DNA from: [Actinomadura] parvosata subsp. kistnae
Lineage (GTDB): Bacteria; Actinomycetota; Actinomycetes; Streptosporangiales; Streptosporangiaceae
DNA: 64,000 nucleotides
Assembly: GCF_900323885.1 (NCBI RefSeq)
Contig: NZ_OOHJ01000018.1
Span: 1,599,001-1,663,000, forward strand
Reading direction: 5' to 3'
Shown one piece after another: positions 1-9,066 of the stretch. The notes under the pieces were generated by a model. That model saw only the letters and a list, made by a program, of their open reading frames with translations, was not told the DNA's origin and did not search any database. The translations under genes and the position numbers were made by a program. The first letter of the stretch is position 1; every line of letters begins with the position of its first letter.

Positions 1-72
1 TTCGCCCGGATGGACTCCACACCCAACGTCGTGATCGTCGGCAAGACCGAATGCTATCCCCGCAACGGCTGA
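1..72 (+). CDS. C-terminal end of an unidentified protein (partial)
   Basis: An open frame enters from the left edge and ends at TGA 70-72, leaving 23 residues that finish VGKTECYPRNG. This is too little to assign a family. The next gene ends on the opposite strand 8 bp away, so the two genes converge. The frame is open from base 1 and the codons are GC-ending, which supports coding, but nothing more can be said. Confidence 0.4.
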   Translation, partial: FARMDSTPNVVIVGKTECYPRNG

Positions 73-80
73 CCCCCCGC

Positions 81-374
81 TCACGTTAGGTCGGGCGCCT
101 GCGCAGCCTCCTTTCGAAGCTGCTCAGCTCGGCGGCGAAGGGCATCAGCAGTGGCCAGGCACGAGCTTTCAAGATCGCCCATCTCCCGCCTGAGACGAAC
201 GGCATCCGCAAGATACCGATCAGCAGCCGCTCCTCTCCAAACAGGATCGCTGTCGCTTGGCCGCGATGGCACCCCTTCGAAGGTCCCTGCGAGGCGGGTG
301 GCATAGCCGGCGAACTTGGAAGCGAGCGACTCCTTTTCAGCCGCCTCTCGAAGTAGCTGAACTCTAGAAGGCAT
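81..374 (-). CDS. Small WXG100/ESX-like helical protein
   Basis: About 97 residues, almost all predicted helical, with a central Trp-x-Gly turn (VWRGAAADRY, near residue 45) between two helices. This is the layout of WXG100/ESX-type secreted or partner proteins. ATG 374 is preferred over the TTG at 380 because GAGGCGG lies at a better distance from it. The gene sits 2 bp after the stop of the larger upstream gene, so the two are co-transcribed and probably interact. No signal peptide or membrane segment is visible. Assignment to the WXG100 fold is by eye; the target or role is unknown. Confidence 0.6.
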   Translation of the reverse strand: MPSRVQLLREAAEKESLASKFAGYATRLAGTFEGVPSRPSDSDPVWRGAAADRYLADAVRLRREMGDLESSCLATADALRRRAEQLRKEAAQAPDLT

Positions 375-376
375 GG

Positions 377-2185
377 TCAACCGCCTCTTACCTTGAGAGC
401 ATTGGTAAGAGCACCAAGCATTCGGCCCATTGCCGCATCTCTCAATGTGGCCTGCTCGTCCGACGTCAGCCCACCGTGCCCGGCTTCCTTGAGTGATTTG
501 ATCATCACGTCTACCTGCATGTTCACGAGTCTGTTGGCAACCGTCCCGGCGTCATCCGGCGTCTTCCCATCCATGTAATCGGTGATCATCTTCTTCAATC
601 TGTCTTTGATCTCGTCGAGCATCTTCGCCTTGCCGGTTCCCGGTATCTTGCCGACGTCGGGCACGAACTCATCGGCGAAGTCCACCGGCATCAAGATGCT
701 GTCGGCGAGCCATTCCGCGTATTCATCGTCGCTCCACTCGGCGTAAGTCGATCCGGACAACAGCAGGCTCGACAGCGCTCCCGCCCGTGCGGAGTAGTTG
801 TAGAACGCCGCCGCGCCATAGTTGCCCTGGTCGGAGGGGTGAAAGCGGCCCATGTCCATGTCCTGGACGTACTCCTTCGCCAGGTTCATCAAAGTCTTGG
901 CCGTGGCGGGATCCTGCATCAACGCGCCGAAGAATCGGGCGCTCACGGCTGGGTCGAGCGTGTTCCATGGGGCTCGGGGAGCAAGATAGGGCGGCGGTAG
1001 TGGTGGGTTCTCCACTCCGTCCGCTACCGCCTGCTTGTACGCCTCCTGAGCTCTCTTGTCAGCTTGGCCCCTTGCGAGGTTGTCGAAGATCGGACGGATG
1101 TTCTTGGCCAGCACACGGCTGACCGGCGAATTGGGGAAGGTGCCGAGACTCCCGCCGATCCAGAGGGAGTGCTCGGACCCAATGCTGTTGATGACGTTGA
1201 TCCAGGCGCGCTCTCGCACCTCGTCCACCCCGGACTTCGGCTTCAATGCCCCGTCCAACGCCTCTGCCAGCGCTTCTTCATAAGCGGGGACGCCGCTCGA
1301 CCTGATGGTGTAGGCGTCGAGCATGGTCCCAGCCTCTTTCGGGTGCTCGGCCAAGAACCGCTGGAACGCCTCGGGGTTCGCCGCGAATGCCTTGGCCAGG
1401 TTGTACAGGTTCCAGTTGGCATCCGTGGGGAACGCGTCGGAGTTCGGCGGGCGGTTCAGAAGATTGATAGCCGCCTTGGTGAGGAACGTGCTGGACTGCG
1501 GAGCCAACTTGACGAGAGTGGTCAGGATGTCCGAAGGAGCGGTCTCGACCATCTTCTGCCATTCGGTTCCGAGCCGCCCAGAGCTCTCTGCGCTGGCGAA
1601 GGCCTTGGCGAGCAGGCCCGGTAAACCGTCGCCGGCTCGCTTGGCCGACTCCGGCGTCAGGCCTCGGCGATTCCCTGCGGCTCGGTTGTTCATCCAGTCG
1701 CGGAACAGCTTCTGGAAGGCCGTGGGGCCAAGTGCCGCGAGCAGTGCCGCAGCATAGGCGGGATCATCGACACGTCCTTTGAGCGCCGCCGCGGCCTTCT
1801 CCACCTCAGCCCAGCTTTGCCCGGAGAGGTGCTCATCGTGGCGCTTGAGAGCCTCAGTGATCGCTGCCGCGTCCTTCTTGGCAGCCTGTGCTGCCTCGGT
1901 CTGGTTGCTGAAGGGCATGGTGGCGGTCAGCATGCCCTTCTGCTGGGTCGGCACCATCCGCTTGAGGGTGTCGACGCGCCATTTCAGGTCCTGCTGCGAC
2001 TCGTGGAAGAACCACCAGGTCCGGTGCATCGCGGTGACACCCGCCCGGCCGGCCCAGTCCGCACCGGCTTCGGCGATCGCTGATTCGAGTCCCGGCCGTG
2101 TTCTGCCAAGGACGTCCTTCCCCGTCTCCATCTGGCGGATCAGCTTGTCTGCCCCGAGGGGATCGATCCCGACGAACTCCCCCAT
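377..2185 (-). CDS. Large DUF6571/WXG-like helical protein
   Basis: About 602 residues. ATG 2185 is chosen over GTG 2191 because GGGAG sits 5 nt upstream of it. The N-terminus (MGEFVGIDPLGADKLIRQM) and the DPAYAAALLAALGP segment near residue 145 resemble actinobacterial DUF6571-type proteins, which begin with a WXG100-like helical bundle and continue with a long helical body. No enzyme motif, signal peptide or membrane helix is seen. The first gene of a two-gene minus-strand operon with the 97-residue WXG-like protein. Such pairs often accompany type VII-like secretion or polymorphic-toxin loci, but no secretion gene or toxin is visible here. Function unknown. Confidence 0.6.
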   Translation of the reverse strand: MGEFVGIDPLGADKLIRQMETGKDVLGRTRPGLESAIAEAGADWAGRAGVTAMHRTWWFFHESQQDLKWRVDTLKRMVPTQQKGMLTATMPFSNQTEAAQAAKKDAAAITEALKRHDEHLSGQSWAEVEKAAAALKGRVDDPAYAAALLAALGPTAFQKLFRDWMNNRAAGNRRGLTPESAKRAGDGLPGLLAKAFASAESSGRLGTEWQKMVETAPSDILTTLVKLAPQSSTFLTKAAINLLNRPPNSDAFPTDANWNLYNLAKAFAANPEAFQRFLAEHPKEAGTMLDAYTIRSSGVPAYEEALAEALDGALKPKSGVDEVRERAWINVINSIGSEHSLWIGGSLGTFPNSPVSRVLAKNIRPIFDNLARGQADKRAQEAYKQAVADGVENPPLPPPYLAPRAPWNTLDPAVSARFFGALMQDPATAKTLMNLAKEYVQDMDMGRFHPSDQGNYGAAAFYNYSARAGALSSLLLSGSTYAEWSDDEYAEWLADSILMPVDFADEFVPDVGKIPGTGKAKMLDEIKDRLKKMITDYMDGKTPDDAGTVANRLVNMQVDVMIKSLKEAGHGGLTSDEQATLRDAAMGRMLGALTNALKVRGG

Positions 2186-2375
2186 GAACACTCCCAGAGG
2201 GTGTGGCTTACAAGGCGGAAGTCAAGCATGTCCCGATATGCGAGGTAAACACGTTATGCATTCTCATTAACCATTTGAACCATGGGTATATGGTCAGGCA
2301 CAAATGCCTGCACGAGAGCAACCCGGCCTGGCTATCCACGTCTCCCGCGCTTCTCGCTTGAGAAGGTGGAGGGAT

Positions 2376-5300
2376 ATGTTGCCTCGGTGTAGAACCAAGT
2401 ACGGCTGTAAGCACCCTCTTGCCATCTCCATTCACGTCCTCTCTGGAGAACCACATGCGATATGCGTCTGTGCAGGGCTGACTGTGCCGATCTTCGAGGA
2501 AGGCCCAGCCAAGTCCGTCGTGGCTCCCGATCGTTCGCTTGATCTCTTCGCGAATCGCTTCGAGCTGACCCGCCACGTCGTCTCGCTCATCAACGAGGAC
2601 CCCGTGACCGAACGGATTCTCTACTTGCACGGACTCGGCGGGAATGGCAAATCACTGCTGCTGCGGCACCTGGAACAGCGCTGCTGCCTGCGTACAGACC
2701 AGTGGGCGACCATTCAGGCGGCCTCAGACGTCAAGCTGCTGGAGCGACTGACGGAGCATGGCCGGCCGGTCCCGGTGGCCAGGATCGACTTCGGAGCACG
2801 GCCCGCAGGAGAGAATCGCCCTCAAGAGGCGTTCTCCGGGCTCTTCATGCTCAAGCGACAGCTCGCCCGATACGGCATCGCGACTCCTCGCTTCGACTTC
2901 GCCGCGATCACCTACCTCCACAAGCTCGGCTTCGACATCGCCCATCGGGTTCCGGAGCTGTTCCCGCGAGGAGAGGCCGGCATCGCGTTGGACATCGCCG
3001 ACGCCATCATGACGCTGCCGGTCCTGCGGGTGGGCCAGCAACTGTTTCAGATGCTCAACGTGCGGATGGACAAGGTCTTCACCCGCAGGCGGATGCAGCG
3101 GCGCGTCCCCCAGGAGGACGCCGAGCAGATTCTCACCCTCGTCCCCGAGCCGGACCTCCTGCACGAGCTCCCCCGCCTGTTTGCCAAGGACCTGAACGAC
3201 GCCGCCGGCGACCATCCACGCATCGTGCTGCTCTTCGACACCCACGAGGCCTTCTTCGGCGAGGCGATCGGCGACCCGGACAGCTTGATCCACGCTGACA
3301 AGCTGATGCGGGACGAGTGGCTGCGCTGCCTTCTGGGGCATCTCGACCTGGGCGCCGGAATTATCGCCATCCTGGCGGGCCGGACTCGGCCGCCATGGTC
3401 GGCGGCTCCCGCCTTCCCGATCCCCGACCGGTATCTGGACTTCCGGTTGGTCGGCCACCTGACCAGCATCGACGCCCAGCACTACCTGAGCATGGCCGGC
3501 ATCACCGACCCAACCATGCGGCAAGCGCTGGTCGAGTACGCCTCCACCGCCCCCGACGAAGTCCACCCGTACTTCCTCGGCCTGTGCGCGGACGTGGCAC
3601 TCGCTGCCGGCTCTCGCCTCACCCCTGCCGACTTCACCGGCCTGGTCGACAAGGAACGCGACCTGGCCCACCGGTTGTTGCAATGGACGCCCGCCGAAGC
3701 CGAGTACGGGATCCTGGCGGTCAGCGCGTGCCGAGCCTTCACCGCCGAGACCTTCCGCCATCTCGGGCAGGAGCTGGACTTCCCCTGCGACCGCAGCGCG
3801 TTCAGCAGACTGACGGCCTTCTCCTTCATCGCCCCGCTGCGAGGAGGCACAGCCGGCGGCTTTGGCGCCTACACCATGCACAACATCCTGCGTCGCTCGC
3901 TGCAGAACGTCCGGCCAGCCGAGCTGCGCCGTGCCCATGAGGTCCTGGCCAGGTACTACGGCGAGCGCGAGGAGTTCACCGCCGAGATGGAGGCGGCTTA
4001 CCATCTGAGCCATCTTTCATCACCCCAGGGCGTGACGGCGTGGGTGGCGCTCATGGATCGCAGCCTTGCCACCGGCCGCTTCGACCGGTGCCGCGCGCTC
4101 GCGGGACTGCTCAGCGAACTGCGTATCGACCGTGACGAGGATCGTGGTCGTTGCCTGTACCGGGTCGCCCGCGCTTATCTCGGACTGGGGCACTGGAACC
4201 GAGCCGAAGCCCTGCTGGACGACCTACCTCGGAGATCGGCGCATGCCGAGCTCGTCCGTGCCGAAGTGGCCTTTTGCCGGGGAGACTTCGAGCGAGCCGA
4301 GCGCCTCGCCCAGGCGGCCTTGACCCTCGCGGAGGGAGAGGCGCGGCAAGGGTTCCTGTTCCGGTTGGCGGAGATCGAGCTGTACCGGGGGCGCTTCTCC
4401 GACGGACGCCGGCACGCCACCGAAGGCATGAACAGCACGGCAGACCAGGCGCCTTGGCTTAAGCTCCTCGGCGAGATCGAATACTTCTCCGGTCACGTCG
4501 ACCGGGCGGACGCGCTCATCAACCAGGCACTACAGGAAGTCGGGGCTCGTCCTGACCACCTGAGGGATCAGGTGCTCTACGCCGGGCTCCTGCAAGATGC
4601 CGCCCTGGTCGCCGAAGCCACCGGCTCCTGGCGCACCGCGCTGGACAGTCAGAACAAGGCGCTCGCGATCCGCAAAGCGTCAGAGGACGCCCGCGGAGTC
4701 GCTCAGTCCCTGCACGGGACGGGTAAGGCTCAGTGCGGCCTGGGCCTGCTGAAAGAGGCCACTCACAGCCTGCTCGAAGCAGGCCGGATGGCCCGCGATC
4801 TGGGAGACGGCCTGTTGGCGGCGAAGGTCACGCACAGCGAGGCCGACGTTCACCAAGCCAACGGTGACCACTCAAGTGCACGGCGACTGACTGAGCAGGC
4901 ACTGACCGAGTTCGAGCACCATGGCACTCCATACGACGTAGCCTCCGCCCACCTCTCTCTGGCACGCCTCACGCAGGGTCGTGAGCGCATCCACCACGCC
5001 GACCACGGCCGACGCCTCGCGGTCCAGGGAGGGTTCGGAGTGCTGGATCAGTTGTTCGCCGAACAGGCGATCCCTCCTTCGGGGCGGATTCTGAACGGAC
5101 TCGTCGGGTTCTGCTGTGGTGACGCTCTGGGCGTGCCGTGGGAGGGCAAGCCGGCTCAGGACATCGCTCTCACGGACACCCTGACCGCCCGCGGGGAATG
5201 GCCGACCGGCAGCACCTCGGACGACACCGAACAGCTCATCCTGCTCGCCGAGAACCTGATCAGCACCGGCGGCTCAGAACATGCCTTCCTGACCGCCCTC

Positions 5301-5918
5301 GCGGCGGCATTGCCCACCATGCGCGGCGCCGGCCCCACCACGCGGCGAGCGATTGCCCGGTTCGAGGCGACCGGTTCCGTCACGACGGACGGCGGAGCGA
5401 CCAACGGCGCGATGATGCGCGTCCTGCCCATCGGCTGGGCCGTCCCCGCCACCGACGTTCAGCATCGCCGTGAGCTGGTCGAGCGTATGACCAGGACCAC
5501 CCACGCCGACGCGCGTGCCATCGCCACCGCCAGCGCGGTAGCCGCCATGGGCTCTTGGGCACTCGAAACCTGCGCCGCTCAGGACCTGATCACGATCGCC
5601 ACCGAGGAGCTCGATCACTTCGGCGTCTTCAGCATCGAAGGGTGGGAACCGAGCCCAGGTGGCGTGTCACTGGACGTGATGGACACGTTGGGAGCAGTCC
5701 TGCACGTGCTCAGCCTCTACGAGGACCCAGTCGGTGCCATGCGGTACGCCGTCAGCCTCGGTGGGGACACTGACACCGTGGCTGCAATCGTCGGAGGCAT
5801 CCTGAGCTGCCGCCAAGACGCGGTGGACATCCCCTGGGCGCCGCAAGTCGCACTTCCCCCTTCGTTGGAAGTCCTCGCACAAGGGCTGCTGGCCATGCGA
5901 CAGGCCAGGTATGCCTGA
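2376..5918 (+). CDS. STAND-type NTPase with TPR repeats and C-terminal ADP-ribosylglycohydrolase domain
   Basis: A 1180-residue three-part protein. Near residues 60-400 is a P-loop NTPase of STAND/NACHT style: Walker A GLGGNGKS at 86-93 and a Walker B-like VLLFD ending at Asp288. The middle (about 530-870) is helical repeats with the A-x4-G-x2-A-A/E pattern of TPRs, the usual sensor part of bacterial NLR-like proteins. From about residue 905 there is a complete ADP-ribosylglycohydrolase (ARH/DraG-like) domain with both metal motifs, TSDDTE (Asp949-Asp950) and GGDTDT (Asp1131, Asp1133), so it should be catalytic. ATG 2376 is preferred because GGTGGAGGG lies just before it; an upstream in-frame ATG at 2304 would add 24 unconserved residues. 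The gene overlaps the PfkB kinase by 8 bp. Domain calls are by motif; a defence or stress role is inference. Confidence 0.85.
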   Translation: MLPRCRTKYGCKHPLAISIHVLSGEPHAICVCAGLTVPIFEEGPAKSVVAPDRSLDLFANRFELTRHVVSLINEDPVTERILYLHGLGGNGKSLLLRHLEQRCCLRTDQWATIQAASDVKLLERLTEHGRPVPVARIDFGARPAGENRPQEAFSGLFMLKRQLARYGIATPRFDFAAITYLHKLGFDIAHRVPELFPRGEAGIALDIADAIMTLPVLRVGQQLFQMLNVRMDKVFTRRRMQRRVPQEDAEQILTLVPEPDLLHELPRLFAKDLNDAAGDHPRIVLLFDTHEAFFGEAIGDPDSLIHADKLMRDEWLRCLLGHLDLGAGIIAILAGRTRPPWSAAPAFPIPDRYLDFRLVGHLTSIDAQHYLSMAGITDPTMRQALVEYASTAPDEVHPYFLGLCADVALAAGSRLTPADFTGLVDKERDLAHRLLQWTPAEAEYGILAVSACRAFTAETFRHLGQELDFPCDRSAFSRLTAFSFIAPLRGGTAGGFGAYTMHNILRRSLQNVRPAELRRAHEVLARYYGEREEFTAEMEAAYHLSHLSSPQGVTAWVALMDRSLATGRFDRCRALAGLLSELRIDRDEDRGRCLYRVARAYLGLGHWNRAEALLDDLPRRSAHAELVRAEVAFCRGDFERAERLAQAALTLAEGEARQGFLFRLAEIELYRGRFSDGRRHATEGMNSTADQAPWLKLLGEIEYFSGHVDRADALINQALQEVGARPDHLRDQVLYAGLLQDAALVAEATGSWRTALDSQNKALAIRKASEDARGVAQSLHGTGKAQCGLGLLKEATHSLLEAGRMARDLGDGLLAAKVTHSEADVHQANGDHSSARRLTEQALTEFEHHGTPYDVASAHLSLARLTQGRERIHHADHGRRLAVQGGFGVLDQLFAEQAIPPSGRILNGLVGFCCGDALGVPWEGKPAQDIALTDTLTARGEWPTGSTSDDTEQLILLAENLISTGGSEHAFLTALAAALPTMRGAGPTTRRAIARFEATGSVTTDGGATNGAMMRVLPIGWAVPATDVQHRRELVERMTRTTHADARAIATASAVAAMGSWALETCAAQDLITIATEELDHFGVFSIEGWEPSPGGVSLDVMDTLGAVLHVLSLYEDPVGAMRYAVSLGGDTDTVAAIVGGILSCRQDAVDIPWAPQVALPPSLEVLAQGLLAMRQARYA

Positions 5919-6723
5919 CTTCTGGATCATCGGGCCGATCGCCTGGGACCTCGCGCTGTATGTCGACCACCTGCCCGGCAGCGGTCACTTCGTTCAAGCC
6001 GGCGAGAGTGCCGAGCGTCCCGGAGGCACCGGCGCGAACGTCGCCACTGCGTTGAGCCGCGCCGGAGCCCGCGTGCACATGGTCGGTTACGTGGGATCGG
6101 ATGCCGCCGGCCAGAGGATGACGACCACGCTGACCGCGGCAGGGGTGGACGTCGAGCACGTACAAGTCCTGCAAGGACGCACATCGTCCGTAGTTCTGCT
6201 CATCGAGCCCGATGGGGAGCGCACGATCGTCGGCATTCACCCTGACCTGCTGCATGACGTCACCATTCCCGCCACGGCGGTGGCGCCGGGTGACATCGTC
6301 TATTTCGCCGCCTGGCGCGACGTCTTCACTCCCGCAGCTCAAGCCATGGCCGCCGCTGGAGCTCTGGTCACGGGCGTCCCGCCCGGCACGGTCCCGGCCA
6401 TGCGGTATGTGATCGGGTCCCGTAATGACTTCGCCGTCATCCCCGAGGGCACCGTCGCGATCGTCACCGACGGCGCTAACGGTGTCACCGTGCATTCAGA
6501 GGACGGCACTCATCATTTCCCAGCCCTCCCCACGAATGCCATGGACGTAACGGGCGCCGGAGACGCCTTCGCCGCCGGCCTGCTGTGGGAGATCGGCAGG
6601 GAGAAGTCCCTTGTTGAGGGGGTGCAGCTTGGGCTTGCCTGGGCCGCAGCCACCGTTCAGGTGAAGTCATCCGTGCCGGCCGACATCCCGTCATGGGCCA
6701 GTGGGCATAAGCCGCTGGCGTAG
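5911..6723 (+). CDS. PfkB/ribokinase-family sugar or nucleoside kinase
   Basis: 270 residues with both PfkB signatures: a Gly-rich N-terminal RPGGTGANVATALSRAG near residue 36 and the C-terminal DVTGAGDAFAAGLL, in which Asp218 is the catalytic base. The family phosphorylates sugars or nucleosides with ATP in the cytoplasm. The ATG lies inside the end of the upstream STAND-ADP-ribosylglycohydrolase gene (8-bp overlap), so the two are translationally coupled. The pairing of an ADP-ribosylglycohydrolase with a PfkB kinase is also seen in E. coli YegU-YegV. A plausible scheme is that the hydrolase frees a ribose-containing product which the kinase phosphorylates. The substrate cannot be read from the sequence. 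Confidence 0.88.
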   Translation: MPDFWIIGPIAWDLALYVDHLPGSGHFVQAGESAERPGGTGANVATALSRAGARVHMVGYVGSDAAGQRMTTTLTAAGVDVEHVQVLQGRTSSVVLLIEPDGERTIVGIHPDLLHDVTIPATAVAPGDIVYFAAWRDVFTPAAQAMAAAGALVTGVPPGTVPAMRYVIGSRNDFAVIPEGTVAIVTDGANGVTVHSEDGTHHFPALPTNAMDVTGAGDAFAAGLLWEIGREKSLVEGVQLGLAWAAATVQVKSSVPADIPSWASGHKPLA

Positions 6724-6744
6724 AGCCTCTGCTTCGGCTGTAGA

Positions 6745-7380
6745 TCACCGGTACAAGCGGTGGCATGCCCAATTCCGGATGCGAAAGGCGGGGACAGAGG
6801 GCGGGAAGAGTCTGTCGCATCTGGCGGCTATCAGTGGCCCTGGCCGCTTCCCAACGTCACTCTTCGGGGCGGCTTGTCTGTTCTCTGGCGTTCGACGGGT
6901 TTGCACTGGTCGCGGCTCCGCCTCCCGACCGGCATGGCGAGCCGGCGTGGGACGGCCCACTGATCGTTCCCGCCTTCTGGGTGATGGGATCGTGGTGGCC
7001 TTCGGTCGCTTTGGAGCCGGGTTGGATTTCGTACGAGGACGCGCAGTGGACGTCGGCGAAGGCATCGGTGTCGGGGTCTGGACAATCGCACCTGATGCCG
7101 TGGGCGCCGGAACAGAGCCAACGCCGGGTGAGCTGAGCGGACTACAGACGATCGACCAGGCGGCGAAGATCGCGCAGGTCGAGCAGCCGGCCCCGAGCAG
7201 CAGCTTGGCAGTGCGCGTCCAACGCCGCGACGATGATCTCTGCGGTGGAGTCGGGGGCGAGTACTTACGCCATTCGAGGGAGGTCGGCATATCGCGCCTG
7301 ACCCGAGGGCGGATCGGAATTCCGTACGGTGGTCGCCTCAGCGGTCCGGAGGACGGGGTTGAGTCATGGTCCTTGTCCAT
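6745..7380 (-). CDS. Membrane-anchored Pro/Thr-rich hypothetical protein
   Basis: 211 residues. A basic N-terminus precedes one membrane segment (AKLLLGAGCSTCAIFAAWSIV, near 60-80), followed by a long Pro/Thr/Ser-rich linker and a conserved-looking Cys-containing tail (CDRLFPP...ACHRLY). This layout suggests a single-pass protein with an extracytoplasmic tail. The start is supported by AGAGGGGG a few bases upstream. It lies downstream of the integrase beyond a hairpin and may be just inside or just outside the element. A frame on the other strand covers the same DNA but shows no domain or membrane pattern. Function unknown. Confidence 0.5.
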   Translation of the reverse strand: MDKDHDSTPSSGPLRRPPYGIPIRPRVRRDMPTSLEWRKYSPPTPPQRSSSRRWTRTAKLLLGAGCSTCAIFAAWSIVCSPLSSPGVGSVPAPTASGAIVQTPTPMPSPTSTARPRTKSNPAPKRPKATTIPSPRRRERSVGRPTPARHAGREAEPRPVQTRRTPENRQAAPKSDVGKRPGPLIAARCDRLFPPSVPAFRIRNWACHRLYR

Positions 7381-7474
7381 AAGCCCCCTCTCGCTGCCTA
7401 TTCATGCCAGGGTGACGCAGCGTGCCGTCTCTGGAACGGAGCGACGCGGCATGTCGAGCAGCAGAACGTGAAAT

Positions 7475-7494
7475 GGCCCCGGAAGACCGGGGCC
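7475..7494 (-). terminator. Perfect 8-bp hairpin after the integrase gene
   Basis: GGCCCCGG-AAGA-CCGGGGCC forms a perfect 8-bp stem with a 4-nt loop, 20 bp beyond the integrase stop. No T-run follows, as is common in high-GC actinomycetes. It most likely ends the long minus-strand AICE operon. Confidence 0.6.
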
Positions 7495-7513
7495 GAAGGT
7501 GAATATCCTGGAC

Positions 7514-8878
7514 TTACTCGTCAAGAGCGCTGTTGATTTTGCTGTTGATCTGCTCTTGCTGGCCGTCCATGCATTTGGCGTAGACCCGTAGCAGGACGTC
7601 CACGCTGTGACCGGCCCGCTTGGCGACTTCGACGGCCGGGACGCCGGCGTTCAGCCAGAGTGAGACCGCCGCGTGGCGGAGGTCGTACGGTCGGGCGGCG
7701 AGCGACGAGGCCACCTGGGCAGGAGTGAGGGCGAGTTTGCGGGCTTCCTGCCAGACGTAGGAGTGCGCCGAGCTGGAGTAGGTCCCGCCCGTCCTGGTGG
7801 TGAAGATCCTGCCGTCCTCGGCGGTGCCGAACGTGGCGATGTGCTCGCGGAGTATGGCGACCAGGACGGGAGGGATGGGGATCTCTCGAGTCTCCTTGTC
7901 CGCGCGATGCTTCAGGCTGCGCGACTCGTGGGTCTCGCCGGAGTTGGTCCAGCGCTTTGTCCCTTGGGGCCGCGCCTTCTCCAGGACGATCAGGCCCCAG
8001 CCCGATTCCGGCAGGGTGCAGTTCCTCTGCCTGAGATCGGCCGCTTCTTCGGGCCGAAGCGCGGCGTAGTAGATGCAGGCGAACAGCGCCTTGAGCCGGG
8101 GGCCGCGCTTGCGTCCGACCTTGGGGATGGCGTCGAGGAGTTGCTTGGCCTGAGCTGGGTTGACCACGGTGCGCGGGTCGACCGCCGTCACCGCCTTGGG
8201 CACTGTCCATTTGATCTCGTCCAGCGGGTTGCTGCTGAAGACCTTCTGCTCCACCGCGTGCTCCAGCAGGTGATGCAGTACGGCGCGCTTACGTCGGACC
8301 GTGTTGGCTCCGGCCGGCTCGCCTGCGAAGGTGACCGAGATCGCGGCGAGCGCCGCGCGAAGTACGTGTGCCTCCCCCAGAGCCGTCAGTGGCAGCGACG
8401 CCCTTTCCAACCAGCTCAGAACCGATGCCTGTGTCGGGGTCAGGTCTGTACGCCGCTGCTCCGGCAATAGCGCGTGGATTCGGAGGACCTCGCGCAGGTC
8501 ATCCGCGGGCGGGCGGCGCGGCGCGTCGGCCACGAGGGCTGGGATCAGCGACAGGAGCGCGTACGCGTCCGTCTCTCGGGTGCGTGCCGCGGACATGTTC
8601 CAGCGGCGCAAGACGTACGCCTGCGCGAACTCCAGGAAGGACGGTCCAGTGGCCTCGGGCGCCAGCATCGACACCGGCAGGCCGGTGGCTACGTCGAACT
8701 CTTCCCCCGCCTTGGCCGCCTGCCGGAGGTCGGACATGAAGGCGTTGGCCAGGCCCTTGGTTCGGAAGCTCTTGGACTTCTCCTTGCCCGCGACCCTCCA
8801 GCGGGCGACGTAGACGGGCATTCCGCGGTTCGAGCGCTGCTGGACCTGGCTGAACTTCACGTCGTAGGTGGTGTTCAC
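7514..8878 (-). CDS. int: AICE tyrosine recombinase (integrase)
   Basis: 454 residues from GTG 8878, whose codon overlaps the excisionase stop (GTGA). An N-terminal SAM-like/AP2-type binding region (VYVARWRVAGKEKSKSFRTK) is followed by a core-binding domain and the C-terminal catalytic domain. Catalytic features are the first Arg in YAALRPEEA, the second box PYDLRHAAVSLW (Tyr replaces the usual first His, as in many actinomycete integrases), GHS, and the nucleophile Tyr in LRVYAKCMDG near the C-terminus. The protein should catalyse site-specific integration and excision of the element with the adjacent Xis. It is the last gene of the operon. No matching tRNA or direct-repeat att site is visible near its 3' end. 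Confidence 0.93.
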   Translation of the reverse strand: MNTTYDVKFSQVQQRSNRGMPVYVARWRVAGKEKSKSFRTKGLANAFMSDLRQAAKAGEEFDVATGLPVSMLAPEATGPSFLEFAQAYVLRRWNMSAARTRETDAYALLSLIPALVADAPRRPPADDLREVLRIHALLPEQRRTDLTPTQASVLSWLERASLPLTALGEAHVLRAALAAISVTFAGEPAGANTVRRKRAVLHHLLEHAVEQKVFSSNPLDEIKWTVPKAVTAVDPRTVVNPAQAKQLLDAIPKVGRKRGPRLKALFACIYYAALRPEEAADLRQRNCTLPESGWGLIVLEKARPQGTKRWTNSGETHESRSLKHRADKETREIPIPPVLVAILREHIATFGTAEDGRIFTTRTGGTYSSSAHSYVWQEARKLALTPAQVASSLAARPYDLRHAAVSLWLNAGVPAVEVAKRAGHSVDVLLRVYAKCMDGQQEQINSKINSALDE

Positions 8879-9066
8879 GCGGCCTCCCGTCGAGAGTCGA
8901 GCCAGGCGATGAGGTCGCTCCGCCAGACGCGGAGTTCGAGGTTGGGCAGTTGGACGCAGACCGGCGCGCGGCCGAGTTCGCGCCAGCGGTAGAAGGTGCG
9001 GCGGGAGACTCCGCCCAGTTCGTCGAGGACCTGAGGAACGGTCAGCAGTTCGTCGCTTCTGCTCAT
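8875..9066 (-). CDS. xis: Excisionase-type helix-turn-helix protein
   Basis: 63 residues forming a winged MerR-like/HTH_17 DNA-binding domain: LLTVPQVLDELGGVSRRTFYRWRELG, then a basic wing and LIAWLDSRR. This is the usual excisionase of pSAM2-like elements, which bends att DNA and steers the integrase to excision. It overlaps the RepSA stop (ATGA) and the integrase start (GTGA) by 4 bp each, giving tight rep-xis-int coupling. Confidence 0.9.
   Translation of the reverse strand: MSRSDELLTVPQVLDELGGVSRRTFYRWRELGRAPVCVQLPNLELRVWRSDLIAWLDSRREAA

Noticed and set aside
6701..7471. Plus-strand 256-codon frame opposite the Pro/Thr-rich membrane protein
   Set aside because: No ribosome site or pattern, whereas the minus frame has a ribosome site, membrane helix and Cys tail.
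6724..7513. tRNA-type att site next to the integrase
   Set aside because: Looked for T-arm-like strings and direct repeats shared with 19324-19908 or 35161-35206; none was found by eye.
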